Source: an uncultured Paraprevotella sp. | GTDB taxonomy: Bacteria; Bacteroidota; Bacteroidia; Bacteroidales; Bacteroidaceae | NCBI GenBank assembly: GCA_900546665.1 | Contig: URDY01000002.1 | Coordinates: 62,001-126,000, forward strand | Direction of reading: 5' to 3' | DNA: 64,000 nt | Shown here: piece after piece, positions 8,520 through 17,819 of the stretch | Layout: every line of letters starts with the position of its first letter | Position numbering within the stretch: position 1 is the stretch's first letter | Program-made: the position numbers and the translations under genes | Notes under the pieces: model-generated | Told to the model about the DNA's origin: nothing | Databases searched by the model: none | What the model saw: only the letters and a program-made list of their open reading frames with translations

Positions 8520-10034
8520 TTACTGATGTTGTTCACGCAACAAATCATTGACCGTCTTAACCGGATTAAAGGTCTGCAACGGAACCTCTACGAATACTGT
8601 ATTCCAGTTACTCATCGCTCCATTCCACAATCCAGGCAACTCCAATGCCTTTAATTCTTTTCCATTCTTACTCTTATATGAAATAAAGCCGGTTGAAGGA
8701 TCAACATAATCCACCAGATTGAATTTTTCTCCCTTGTAATTTTTAACGGCACAAACCAAATCAACAGGATTGAAATGAGTTCCCTTATTAAACATTTCTA
8801 CATATTCGGGGTTGTTCTTATCGATCTGGCTGCTTTCCAAAATCTGAAGAGAAACAGAACCATCCGCATTATAAGCCAAGAACGGACCACCACCAGGCTC
8901 ACCAACATTGCGGACAACTCCACATACACGCATCGGACGATTAAGCTTCTTACGCAGATATATCACCAATTCCGCATCCTCAAAATCCTTTATCATCTCA
9001 TTGCGACAGAACAAATTCTGCTGAACGAAACGTATAATCTCCTCCAAATCTGAATGACAGTACATACCACCATCGAGCAAGCGCAGATATTCAAAAGCCT
9101 TTTGCTGTAATGAAACAAGAATTCCCGCTATGACTTGTTTATACTGAACAGTAGCTGATTTCAGTCTGTCGGGTACAACATTGTCTATATTCTTTATGAA
9201 AATCACATCAGACTGCAAATCATTCAAGTTTTCAATAAGTGCACCATGACCACCCGGACGGAACAAAAGTTTACCGTCTATACGAAATGGCTCATTTTCC
9301 ATCGTAGCTGCCAACGTATCTGTAGAGGGTTTCTGCTCAGAGAACGTCACATGATATTTTACACCATATTTTGCCTCATAAACGGGTAATTTATCAGCAA
9401 CCAATGCTTCGAACAAAGCTCTATGCTCCGTACTGACAGTAAAATGGACTTCCGCTTTACCCTGACTTGCAGCATAAAGTGCAGCCTCCACCAAGTGCTC
9501 CTCGAGCGGGGTACGTGCACCTTCGGGATATTTATGGAACTTCAGCAAGCCTTTTGGCAACTGACCATAATTCAAACCTTTTTCCTGCAACATATTAGCC
9601 ACTACAGCCTTGAATTTTCCATCAGCAAGAAGAGCCTCAACATCCTGTCCTTCGTTTTTCAAACAAGCTGCATTCAGATCATCATAAAAAGCAAAAAGAC
9701 GGATATGATCAAAAAAGTTTTTCTCGAAATCAGTTTGAGGTACGTCATAATCTGCATCAAGAAATTCGAACATATTCTTAAACATTCGGCTGGCTGCCCC
9801 CGATGCCGGCACAAATTTACAAACACTTCTGCCACCTTGCTTGTATGCATTCCATACATCAACATAATGCTTGCAATCATCTTCCGACGGTGAAAGGATA
9901 CCGTTATCCAAAGATGCAGCTGCTTTCAATTTTAAATAAGGAAATCCTTTACGAAAACATTCCAACTGACCTTCAATCTGTTCCTCGGCAATACCTTTTT
10001 CAGCCAATAAGGCTTTATCTTCTGTACTGAGCAT
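8520..10034 (-). CDS. DUF4301 family protein
   Basis: A 504-residue protein of the DUF4301 family, common in Bacteroidetes and without an assigned reaction. Near residue 77, KFVPASGAASRMFK resembles the nucleotide-binding loop of nucleotidyltransferase-like folds, and RFRPGGHGALIENL-type sequence (FRPGGHGAL near residue 258) is another glycine-rich conserved block. No signal peptide or membrane segment, so cytosolic. ATG at 10034 follows a -7 box TATATTTG at 10088-10095. It is divergent from the RelA/SpoT homologue. A link to sugar nucleotide chemistry is only suggested by the loop. Confidence 0.85.
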   Translation of the reverse strand: MLSTEDKALLAEKGIAEEQIEGQLECFRKGFPYLKLKAAASLDNGILSPSEDDCKHYVDVWNAYKQGGRSVCKFVPASGAASRMFKNMFEFLDADYDVPQTDFEKNFFDHIRLFAFYDDLNAACLKNEGQDVEALLADGKFKAVVANMLQEKGLNYGQLPKGLLKFHKYPEGARTPLEEHLVEAALYAASQGKAEVHFTVSTEHRALFEALVADKLPVYEAKYGVKYHVTFSEQKPSTDTLAATMENEPFRIDGKLLFRPGGHGALIENLNDLQSDVIFIKNIDNVVPDRLKSATVQYKQVIAGILVSLQQKAFEYLRLLDGGMYCHSDLEEIIRFVQQNLFCRNEMIKDFEDAELVIYLRKKLNRPMRVCGVVRNVGEPGGGPFLAYNADGSVSLQILESSQIDKNNPEYVEMFNKGTHFNPVDLVCAVKNYKGEKFNLVDYVDPSTGFISYKSKNGKELKALELPGLWNGAMSNWNTVFVEVPLQTFNPVKTVNDLLREQHQ

Positions 10035-10087
10035 AATTTTTCTATGTATAATTGATAATATGATTCAACTAATTCTTAAACATCATT

Positions 10088-10095
10088 CAAATATA
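10088..10095 (-). promoter_or_regulatory. -7 box for the DUF4301 gene
   Basis: Minus-strand TATATTTG, 53 bases upstream of the ATG. No convincing TTTG at -33. Confidence 0.45.
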
Positions 10096-10139
10096 GCAAT
10101 TTTTAAGCAATCTGCAGGACTTTTACTGAAAAAATATGC

Positions 10140-10147
10140 TAACTTTG
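10140..10147 (+). promoter_or_regulatory. -7 box for the RelA/SpoT homologue
   Basis: TAACTTTG placed 17 bases before the ATG at 10165 and downstream of another in-frame ATG at 10060. It favours the shorter protein. Confidence 0.5.
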
Positions 10148-10164
10148 AAAAAAAATCGGTGAAT

Positions 10165-12378
10165 ATGGAGCAAATGGATTTTTTTACCCAGGAAGAGAAA
10201 GTACAACTTAAACAAGTATACAAATCTCTGCTTAAACTGTCTGGCAACATCTTACGCCCGGATGATTGCAATATGTTGAAAAAATATCTGATAGAGGCAG
10301 CCCTGAACAACTTCATACGCAGAGATGTCTTCGGCATGAACCCTATTCTCAATGATATGGAGACGGCTCTGATTGTCGCTTCCGAAATAGGCCTGACAAG
10401 AGGTGCCATTCTGGGTGTCATGCTACATACTTGTGTACGCAGCGGTTTCTGTTCTGCAGAGCAGGTTAAAAAAGAATTTGGAGAGGACGTAGGCGGTATT
10501 ATTCATGGCCTGAACCGAATAGACGAGTTATATGAAAAGAATCCCAGCATAGAAAGTGAAAATTTCAGAAGCCTACTGCTTTCTTTTGCTGAAGATATGC
10601 GGGTGATACTTATCATGATTGCCAACAGAGTGAATATCATGAGAAAAATCAAAGATACCACTGAAACGGAAGCCCGACAAAAGGTTTCTGAAGAAGCCGC
10701 TTATCTTTATGCTCCGCTCGCACACAAACTGGGTCTTTACAAACTGAAAAGTGAGCTTGAAGATCTTTCGCTCAAATATATGGAACATGACGCTTATTAC
10801 CTGATCAAGGAAAAGCTGAATGAAACCAAAAAATCAAGAGATGAATATATTGCCCGCTTTATCAAACCTATTGAAGAAAAGCTGAAAGCTGCAGGACTCA
10901 AATTCCACATGAAAGGGCGCACAAAAAGTATTCATTCCATTTGGCAAAAGATGAAAAAACAGAAATGCGGCGTAGAAGGCATTTACGATCTGTTTGCCAT
11001 ACGTATCATTCTGGAGTCGGAATTGGAAAAGGAAAAAATGGAATGCTGGCAGGTTTATTCTATCATTACCGATATGTACCAACCCAATCCCAAACGATTG
11101 AGAGACTGGCTTTCAATTCCTAAAAGCAACGGCTACGAAAGCCTGCACATCACTGTGCTCGGTCCTGAAAACAAATGGGTGGAAGTGCAAATCCGTACAG
11201 AAAGAATGGACGAGATTGCCGAAAGAGGTCTGGCTGCACATTGGCGCTACAAAGGCATCAAGAATGGTGAAACAGGAGTGGACGAATGGTTGAACAGTAT
11301 CCGCAATGCGCTTGAAAACAACGACGACATGCAACTGATGGATCAGTTCAAAATGGATTTATACGAAGATGAAGTCTTTGTATTCACCCCTAAAGGTGAC
11401 CTGTTCAAGTTCCCCAAAGGTGCTACGGTATTGGATTTTGCTTATGCCATCCACACTAACGTAGGCAACCGTTGTATCGGAGCAAGGATCAACGAAAAGA
11501 ACGTACCGTTACGACAAACCTTATATAGTGGAGATCAGGTGGAAATACTGACATCGAACAACCAAACGCCTAAACAGGACTGGCTGAATTTCGTTGTCAC
11601 AGGTAAAGCCCGCACTAAAATAAGGCAAACATTAAAGGAAATGCAAGCCAAACAAGGTGCATTTGCCAAGGAACTGCTGGAACGGAAATTCAAAAACAAA
11701 AAAATTGATTATGACGAACCGACCATGATGCATGTCATCAAAAGGATGGGTTTCAAGGTCGTGACTGATTTCTATAAAAGTCTGGCTGACGAAGCGATAG
11801 ACATCAATGACGTCATCGACAAATATCTGGAAGAGCAGAAATATGTAGCCGGACAAATGGAACATGCCCCTGCGCCCAGCGCGGAAAATTACAACCAGTT
11901 GTCTGAAGCTGAAATCAAGACCAGAAGCGACGATGATGTACTTGTCATCGACCAGAATCTCAAAGGTTTAGATTTCACTTTAGCCAAATGCTGTCAACCT
12001 ATTTACGGTGATGATGTATTTGGTTTCGTAACAATTAACGGCGGAATAAAGGTCCATCGCTGCGACTGTCCCAACGCCAAAGAATTACGAAAACGCTTTG
12101 GCTATCGTATTGTCAAGGCCAAATGGGCCGGCAAACGCGGAAGCCAATATCCTATTACACTTAAGGTAGTCGGTAATGATGATCTCGGCATAGTCAATAA
12201 TATCACCTCCGTAATCAGCAAGGAAGAAAAGATTCTGCTCCGAAGCATCAGCATTGACTCACACGATGGTCTGTTCTCGGGCAACCTGACTGTCATGCTG
12301 GACGATACGGCCAAGCTGGAAGCCTTAATAAAGAAATTAAAGACAATCAAAGGTGTCAAACAAATATCCCGGAATTAA
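10165..12378 (+). CDS. RelA/SpoT-family (p)ppGpp synthetase with degenerate hydrolase domain
   Basis: A 737-residue stringent-response enzyme with domains in order: HD-hydrolase region (about 40-190), synthetase (about 215-350), TGS (about 375-440), zinc-finger-like segment with CC and CDC cysteines (about 600-645), and C-terminal ACT (about 660-737). The synthetase looks active: IYDLFAIRIIL, IPKSNGYESLH and VEVQIRT are all present. The hydrolase site is not. Where the family has LHDxxEDT this protein has LHTCVRSG, and ADRxHNMR is ANRVNIMR, so the metal-binding Asp residues are lost. It is therefore probably a synthetase-only paralogue, with hydrolysis supplied by another gene. The segment before the GYESLH motif is RLRD, of the basic type seen in bifunctional enzymes. 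I chose ATG 10165 because of the -7 box just upstream. Confidence 0.92.
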   Translation: MEQMDFFTQEEKVQLKQVYKSLLKLSGNILRPDDCNMLKKYLIEAALNNFIRRDVFGMNPILNDMETALIVASEIGLTRGAILGVMLHTCVRSGFCSAEQVKKEFGEDVGGIIHGLNRIDELYEKNPSIESENFRSLLLSFAEDMRVILIMIANRVNIMRKIKDTTETEARQKVSEEAAYLYAPLAHKLGLYKLKSELEDLSLKYMEHDAYYLIKEKLNETKKSRDEYIARFIKPIEEKLKAAGLKFHMKGRTKSIHSIWQKMKKQKCGVEGIYDLFAIRIILESELEKEKMECWQVYSIITDMYQPNPKRLRDWLSIPKSNGYESLHITVLGPENKWVEVQIRTERMDEIAERGLAAHWRYKGIKNGETGVDEWLNSIRNALENNDDMQLMDQFKMDLYEDEVFVFTPKGDLFKFPKGATVLDFAYAIHTNVGNRCIGARINEKNVPLRQTLYSGDQVEILTSNNQTPKQDWLNFVVTGKARTKIRQTLKEMQAKQGAFAKELLERKFKNKKIDYDEPTMMHVIKRMGFKVVTDFYKSLADEAIDINDVIDKYLEEQKYVAGQMEHAPAPSAENYNQLSEAEIKTRSDDDVLVIDQNLKGLDFTLAKCCQPIYGDDVFGFVTINGGIKVHRCDCPNAKELRKRFGYRIVKAKWAGKRGSQYPITLKVVGNDDLGIVNNITSVISKEEKILLRSISIDSHDGLFSGNLTVMLDDTAKLEALIKKLKTIKGVKQISRN

Positions 12379-12397
12379 ATCCGGGATATTTTTATTT
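12362..12397 (+). terminator. Terminator overlapping the end of the RelA/SpoT gene
   Basis: Stem AAATATCCCGG / CCGGGATATTT with an 8-base loop that contains the stop codon, then a T-rich tract. The 5' arm is coding. Confidence 0.85.
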
Positions 12398-12438
12398 ATT
12401 ACAAAAGTTATCAGAATGCTTAAACAAGTTGGAATGGA

Positions 12439-14346
12439 TTATTCACCAATTTCGCTTAGCTCCATCCAACGCATCATTTTTTCATCCAGCTCAGCATTCA
12501 ATTGTGGTAGACGAATGGATTTTTCAGTCAGTTCGTCAACGCTGAGCGCACCACTACACAATGCTTCCTCCAACTGCGTCTTTTCTTCCTCCAAACGGGC
12601 GATATCAGCTTCAACAGTCTGAAGTTCCATCCGCTCCTTATACGTCAGTTTCCGTTTATGCTCACTACGCGGTTTTTCTGTTTTTGCATTCCCTTGTATG
12701 TTTTTTGCCATATCCTTTTTCTGCTGATTTTGCTGTTCGCGTTCAAAACGCATTTTTTCTTCTTTCCATTCTCTATACTGAGTGTAATTTCCCGGATAAT
12801 CACGAACATCACCCTGTCCTTGGAACACCAGCAGATGATCGACGACCTTGTCCATAAAATAACGGTCGTGACTAACAACAATAACACATCCCTTGAATTG
12901 CTTAAGATAATCTTCCAAGATCTGCAGTGTTACAATATCCAGATCGTTCGTAGGCTCATCAAGAACCAGGAAATTAGGATTTTTCATTAAGACCGTACAC
13001 AAATACAACCTGCGGCGCTCTCCACCACTTAACTTATATACATAATTTTGCTGTTCTTTGGGTGAGAACATAAAGTGCTGAAGAAACTGCATGGCTGACA
13101 AATGACGACCTCCGCCAAGGTCAACATATTCGGCTACATTCCGGACGACATCAATTACTTTCATCTGATCGTCAAATTTCATTCCATCCTGCGAGAAATA
13201 ACCAAAACGAACAGTCTCGCCAACCACGATTTTTCCGCTGTCTGGCTTAACCTCACCAAGCAGAATCTTGATAAATGTAGATTTTCCGGTTCCGTTATTT
13301 CCAACTATACCCAACTTCTCATACCGGGAAAAATTATAGAAAAAATTATCCAGAATAACCTTATCAGGCCCGAAACTCTTGCTAATGTAGTCTGCTTCAA
13401 ATATTTTATTTCCGATATAAGCCGACTTCACTTCTAACGTAACCTGGTCTTCCTTGATTTTACGTTTGGCCACCTTCTCCAGTTCATAAAAAGCTTCTTC
13501 TCTGTAACGTGCCTTATGACCACGGGCACAAGGCATACGACGCATCCAATCCAATTCAGTTCGATAAAGGTTATTGGCACGGGCTATTTCTGCATTAGCC
13601 GCATTGACACGTTCCTGACGTTTCTCCAGATAATAAGCATAATTACCTTTGTAGGTATACATCACCATATCGTCCAATTCCATAATCTCATCACAAACCC
13701 GATCAAGGAAATAACGGTCATGCGTTACCATCAGCAATGTCATACAGGATCTCCCGAGAAATCCCTCCAACCATTCTATCATCTCCAGATCCAAATGATT
13801 GGTGGGCTCATCAAGAATCAGCAAATCCGGCTCAGTTATCAACACATTGGCCAATGCGACCCTTTTCAGTTGTCCACCTGAAAGCGTAGATATATTCTGA
13901 TTGAAATCATTGATTTTAAGTTTCGAAAGGATCTGTTTGGCCTTGTCTTCGTAAGCCCATGCCTCTTCATGATCCATACGTTCGAGCAACTCAGCTAGTC
14001 CAGGATTACCGGGAGTCTGCATACACTCCTCATAAGCGCGTATCAAATTAGTCGTAGAATTACCGTGCCAGAAGCAAGCTTCAAGCACAGTCAGATTATC
14101 CGGATAATGTGGAGCCTGCTCCAAATAGCCTATTTTCAAATCCTTACGGAAAACAATATTACCTTCATCATAGCCATCTTTTCCACAAATAATATTAAGA
14201 AGAGTAGACTTTCCGGTACCATTCCGGGCAATCAGACCTATACGTTGCCCTTCTGCAATACCAAAACTAATATGATCAAACAAGACTCTGTCGCCAATGC
14301 GCTTCAAAAGCCCGTCAACTTGTAAATAGGGATTAACTACTGCCAT
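12439..14346 (-). CDS. ABC-F family ATPase (Uup-like)
   Basis: A 635-residue protein with two ABC cassettes and no membrane segment, the ABC-F layout of ribosome-associated ATPases. Cassette 1: Walker A ARNGTGKST near residue 42, signature LSGGQLKRV, Walker B LLILDEPTNHLD. Cassette 2: GNNGTGKST near residue 350, LSGGERRRL, LVLDEPTNDLD. The linker (about 240-310) is rich in charged residues. The last about 90 residues form a Lys/Glu-rich coiled coil like the Uup C-terminal domain, so a Uup-type housekeeping role is more likely than antibiotic resistance. The ATG at 14344-14346 is preferred over a TTG two codons upstream. Confidence 0.92.
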   Translation of the reverse strand: MAVVNPYLQVDGLLKRIGDRVLFDHISFGIAEGQRIGLIARNGTGKSTLLNIICGKDGYDEGNIVFRKDLKIGYLEQAPHYPDNLTVLEACFWHGNSTTNLIRAYEECMQTPGNPGLAELLERMDHEEAWAYEDKAKQILSKLKINDFNQNISTLSGGQLKRVALANVLITEPDLLILDEPTNHLDLEMIEWLEGFLGRSCMTLLMVTHDRYFLDRVCDEIMELDDMVMYTYKGNYAYYLEKRQERVNAANAEIARANNLYRTELDWMRRMPCARGHKARYREEAFYELEKVAKRKIKEDQVTLEVKSAYIGNKIFEADYISKSFGPDKVILDNFFYNFSRYEKLGIVGNNGTGKSTFIKILLGEVKPDSGKIVVGETVRFGYFSQDGMKFDDQMKVIDVVRNVAEYVDLGGGRHLSAMQFLQHFMFSPKEQQNYVYKLSGGERRRLYLCTVLMKNPNFLVLDEPTNDLDIVTLQILEDYLKQFKGCVIVVSHDRYFMDKVVDHLLVFQGQGDVRDYPGNYTQYREWKEEKMRFEREQQNQQKKDMAKNIQGNAKTEKPRSEHKRKLTYKERMELQTVEADIARLEEEKTQLEEALCSGALSVDELTEKSIRLPQLNAELDEKMMRWMELSEIGE

Positions 14347-14481
14347 ATTCAAATCAATTATGGTGCGAAGTTAATGATAAATCACCAAAGTTACTAATTT
14401 AAATCTGAAAGAAAGCAACAAAAAGATTCTTTGGACAAACGAAGTGCACTTCCATTTTTCTGATAAAAAAATCTTTTTTTA

Positions 14482-14513
14482 CTTGTTATTAAAAAATTAA
14501 AATACTAATTTTG
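14482..14513 (+). promoter_or_regulatory. Promoter of rho
   Basis: CTTG (14482-14485), 20 bases, TAATTTTG (14506-14513). This would give a leader of about 130 bases before the ATG at 14653. The 306 bases between the ABC-F start and rho hold only this promoter and leader. Rho autoregulation through its leader is known in other bacteria; nothing in this leader proves it here. Confidence 0.6.
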
Positions 14514-14652
14514 CATCATCATAATTTTAATGGTCATTTTCATAATGCCATTCTTTATTCTTATCACTTATTAATCTTACTTTAATTAGTTTTTTTAAAA
14601 CTGACAACGCAAACCCTACTTGCAACAAACAAGTATATTCAATACTCATTAT

Positions 14653-16686
14653 ATGCATAAAAAAAGCGAATTAGAGGCAATGTCACAAGACGAACTAATT
14701 GGCATTGCACAAGAATTAGGCATCAAGACATCCCTTGATGAAGATAAAATGGATCTTATTTATCATATTATTGATGAAGAGTCTGTACAATCCGCTACTC
14801 AAAAATCGGCTGAGCCGAAAACACCGAGAAAACGAATCAGAATAGCCAAGAAAGAAACAGACCGTGTCTACAGTGCCAACCAGACTAATGGGGAAAACTT
14901 TGACTTAAAAAAGAAAAATAAAAAAAATAATATGACATCCATCAAGGAAGAGAATATTAACGACTCTTCCGTTAAACCGGGAACAGAAGAAATGACCAAC
15001 GAACTCCCGCCGGTTGATAATCATGAGAATCCAACAATGGAGATTTCTGCAGAGACAATGCCAGACAATCAAACAAATACAGAATCTCCACAGCCAAAGA
15101 AAAGAGGCAGAAAATCTAAAACGGAAAACAAAAAAGCTGAAGCTGAACAAACAGAAATTGTCAGTCCAAATACGGACGAACCAACTAATACAGATGTAGT
15201 AGAATCTGAACCACAGGAACTTCCGGCCGTATCTGAAATTTCAGCAGAGACCGAAGACATTATTCCTGAAGCTACACTTCAGACAGAACCATCTACAGGA
15301 GAAACATTTCAATTGTCAAGCCTTAACAAAATTATAGAGCCAAACCAGACAGAAGAAACTGATGATTTAGAAAATTTCTTTAAAGCAGATGAGCCAGACT
15401 TCATCGTACTGGAAGACATACCGGAAATTCCTATGGCACAACCTCAGGAAGACGGTTTGATGATGAACTCCAACGATTATCATATCAATAACGAAAATAC
15501 GGACCTTAATTATTATCTTAACGAAAAAGAGGAAGTCGGCAAAAAGGAAACTGAACAAGCATTTGATTTCGGTGATCTGCTTACAGGAGAGGGCGTTCTG
15601 GAAATCATGCCGGAAGGATACGGGTTCCTTCGCTCAAGCGACTATAATTACTTGGCTTCACCTGATGATATTTACGTCAGCACCTCACAAATCAAGCTCT
15701 TCGGTCTCAAAACCGGTGACGTGGTAGAAGGTCCGGTCCGTCCACCTAAGACAGGAGAAAAATTCTTCCCTCTTATTAAAGTAACCAAAATAAATGGACG
15801 CGAACCAAACGAAATTCGTGACCGCGTACCATTCGAGCACCTTACTCCTCTGTTTCCTGACGAAAAATTCAAATTATGCAAAGGTTTTAATGACAATTTA
15901 TCTGCACGTGTTGTGGATTTGTTTGCTCCTATTGGAAAAGGTCAGCGTGCCTTATTGGTTGCACAGCCTAAAACGGGTAAAACCATACTGATGAAAGACA
16001 TTGCCAATGCCATTGCTGCCAACCATCCAGAAGCCTACCTTATCATGTTGCTGATTGATGAACGCCCGGAAGAAGTTACTGACATGGCGCGTACAGTCAA
16101 TGCAGAAGTGATCGCTTCCACATTTGACGAACCGGCTGAACGCCACGTCAAGATTGCAGGAATCGTACTTGAGAAGGCCAAACGAATGGTGGAATGCGGA
16201 CATGACGTTGTCATCTTCCTCGACTCTATCACTCGCCTGGCCAGAGCTTACAATACAGTGTCACCGGCAAGCGGCAAAGTTCTTTCAGGAGGTGTGGATG
16301 CCAATGCTCTTCACAAGCCCAAACGTTTCTTCGGTGCAGCACGCAACATTGAAGGTGGAGGTTCTCTGACCATTATTGCCACAGCCCTGATTGACACCGG
16401 AAGCAAAATGGACGAAGTTATCTTTGAGGAATTCAAGGGTACAGGTAACATGGAATTGCAATTAGACAGAACTCTGAGTAACAAGCGTATATTCCCAGCC
16501 GTAAATATTATCGCCTCAAGTACACGGCGTGACGACCTGCTTCACGACAAGCAGACTCTCGACAGAATGTGGGTTTTACGTAAATTCCTGGCTGATATGA
16601 ATCCGATGGAAGCCATGACATTTGTAAAAGACAAATTAGAACATACAAAGGACAACGATGAATTTTTGCTTAGCATGAACTCGTAA
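14653..16686 (+). CDS. rho: Transcription termination factor Rho with long disordered insert
   Basis: A 677-residue Rho, the hexameric RNA-dependent ATPase that ends transcription; the E. coli protein has 419. Residues 1-45 are the Rho N-terminal helical domain ([12 protein letters not shown]). Residues about 45-300 are a low-complexity acidic stretch rich in E, P, T, N and K, including a KKRGRKSK patch. From about residue 300 come the RNA-binding fold ([15 protein letters not shown]) and the ATPase core: Walker A AQPKTGKT near 438, Walker [16 protein letters not shown] near 520, and the Q/R-loop region [21 protein letters not shown]. All catalytic elements are present. A disordered insert of this kind in Bacteroides thetaiotaomicron Rho has been linked to condensate formation. 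I chose ATG 14653; the longer frame would need a TTG at 14620. Confidence 0.95.
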   Translation: MHKKSELEAMSQDELIGIAQELGIKTSLDEDKMDLIYHIIDEESVQSATQKSAEPKTPRKRIRIAKKETDRVYSANQTNGENFDLKKKNKKNNMTSIKEENINDSSVKPGTEEMTNELPPVDNHENPTMEISAETMPDNQTNTESPQPKKRGRKSKTENKKAEAEQTEIVSPNTDEPTNTDVVESEPQELPAVSEISAETEDIIPEATLQTEPSTGETFQLSSLNKIIEPNQTEETDDLENFFKADEPDFIVLEDIPEIPMAQPQEDGLMMNSNDYHINNENTDLNYYLNEKEEVGKKETEQAFDFGDLLTGEGVLEIMPEGYGFLRSSDYNYLASPDDIYVSTSQIKLFGLKTGDVVEGPVRPPKTGEKFFPLIKVTKINGREPNEIRDRVPFEHLTPLFPDEKFKLCKGFNDNLSARVVDLFAPIGKGQRALLVAQPKTGKTILMKDIANAIAANHPEAYLIMLLIDERPEEVTDMARTVNAEVIASTFDEPAERHVKIAGIVLEKAKRMVECGHDVVIFLDSITRLARAYNTVSPASGKVLSGGVDANALHKPKRFFGAARNIEGGGSLTIIATALIDTGSKMDEVIFEEFKGTGNMELQLDRTLSNKRIFPAVNIIASSTRRDDLLHDKQTLDRMWVLRKFLADMNPMEAMTFVKDKLEHTKDNDEFLLSMNS

Positions 16687-16716
16687 TCACAGAATCTGCA
16701 TATTCAAAAAATAACA

Positions 16717-16768
16717 AGAATGCCCGATAGACCTTGATTATTTAAAGTCTGTCGGGCATTCTTTTTTA
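16717..16768 (+). terminator. Terminator after rho, possibly bidirectional
   Basis: A 12-bp stem AAGAATGCCCGA / TCGGGCATTCTT followed by T6. Downstream on the minus strand is also T-rich, so it may end the convergent AraC-type gene too. Confidence 0.85.
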
Positions 16769-16807
16769 TATACCAGGTTCTCCGTCTTTCAATGAATTAT
16801 GATTACC

Positions 16808-17647
16808 TTACTTTTTGGGCTTTAACCTGTATTGCTGCGGAGAAACATGTTTGAAACGCTTAAAAAAACGACCAAAATAAGATTGGTCAACAAATCCCAG
16901 CTTACTGCTGATTTCCTGAATACTTGAATTATTATTATTGAGCATAACCGAAGCCTCATAAATCAGCTTCTCATCGATAATTTGTTTCGGTGTACGCCCA
17001 ATCATCCGTTTAGTAATTTGTGTAAGGTATTTTGAAGAGATACAAAGTTCACTCGCATAAAACTGGACTTCATGCTGAGCCATGAAATGTGTATTCATCA
17101 AATGGATAAATTTCTTAAAAAGTTCCCTTGATCTGGAAGAATCTTCGTATTCCTCTATCAACAGGTAATTATGGGTAAAAGAGTACAATGCATAAATAAA
17201 ACTGGTCACTAATGCTAATACCATTTCCCTCGTATAGAGGATCTTGCCAGAATCAGAAACCGCAAACTCAAATAAAACCAGAAAATGGTTAAGCAAATCC
17301 TTTCTTTTTCCGGACAAGGGCCACACAATCCTTTTATAAAGAATCATAAAATAGGAAGGTTCTATACGCGGCGTGTTTTCATGAATCATGGTAGATGGAA
17401 AACTGATTATACAGGCATCAAAATCTTCTGAAGCCGACACCAACCGGATTTTTAGTCTGGGACGTGCCATTACGAACTTGTTCCCATTGACAACATAATC
17501 GGTATTGTCAATATGCAAACGTGCAGTACCCTTCACTACGAAAATCAAAATGAAATTGTCCAGACATAACGGTGCCTCCCGTGTAAAGGACAAATCGGAA
17601 TTCAACATAAAATATTCACGAGAAAGGATGCTACTACTTTCATTCAT
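16808..17647 (-). CDS. AraC-family transcriptional regulator
   Basis: A 279-residue regulator with an N-terminal cupin-like sensing half (about 25-105, FVVKGTARLHIDNTDYVV) and a C-terminal double helix-turn-helix (about 185-277: ASELCISSKYLTQITKRMIG, then SIQEISSKLGFVDQSYFGRFFKRF and SPQQYR). It is divergent from the RND efflux operon, with about 170 bases between start codons, the usual place for a local regulator. Its ligand is unknown and control of the efflux genes is inferred from position only. It has its own consensus promoter facing away from the operon. Confidence 0.92.
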   Translation of the reverse strand: MNESSSILSREYFMLNSDLSFTREAPLCLDNFILIFVVKGTARLHIDNTDYVVNGNKFVMARPRLKIRLVSASEDFDACIISFPSTMIHENTPRIEPSYFMILYKRIVWPLSGKRKDLLNHFLVLFEFAVSDSGKILYTREMVLALVTSFIYALYSFTHNYLLIEEYEDSSRSRELFKKFIHLMNTHFMAQHEVQFYASELCISSKYLTQITKRMIGRTPKQIIDEKLIYEASVMLNNNNSSIQEISSKLGFVDQSYFGRFFKRFKHVSPQQYRLKPKK

Positions 17648-17681
17648 ACGTTATCACGGGGAGATTAAAGTTAATAATTAA

Positions 17682-17713
17682 CAAAATTAAGTAGAATAAT
17701 CCTAAATTACAAA
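17682..17713 (-). promoter_or_regulatory. Consensus promoter of the AraC-type gene
   Basis: Minus-strand TTTG (17710-17713), exactly 20 bases, TAATTTTG (17682-17689), about 35 bases upstream of the ATG. Confidence 0.75.
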
Positions 17714-17753
17714 CTATATTCCCAAAATGAACAAAACAAAGGTACTTTTAACG

Positions 17754-17784
17754 TTTAATAAATCAGAATGTTGGTGTAATTTTG
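17754..17784 (+). promoter_or_regulatory. Promoter of the RND efflux operon
   Basis: TTTA (17754-17757), 19 bases, TAATTTTG (17777-17784), 35 bases before the adaptor ATG. The two divergent promoters are only 40 bases apart, so the AraC-type protein could affect both. Confidence 0.6.
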
Positions 17785-17819
17785 CACCGCATTTGAGATT
17801 ATTTTTTAATTTTCATAGT

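Noticed and set aside
12439..14346. ABC-F protein as an antibiotic-resistance factor
   Set aside because: It has a Uup-like C-terminal coiled coil and a housekeeping context; nothing points to resistance.
14620..14652. Longer Rho starting at TTG
   Set aside because: An ATG at 14653 fits the conserved N-terminal domain and the usual start codon.
17727..17819. 31-codon N-terminal extension of the efflux adaptor
   Set aside because: It would bury the lipoprotein signal peptide and contains the promoter.
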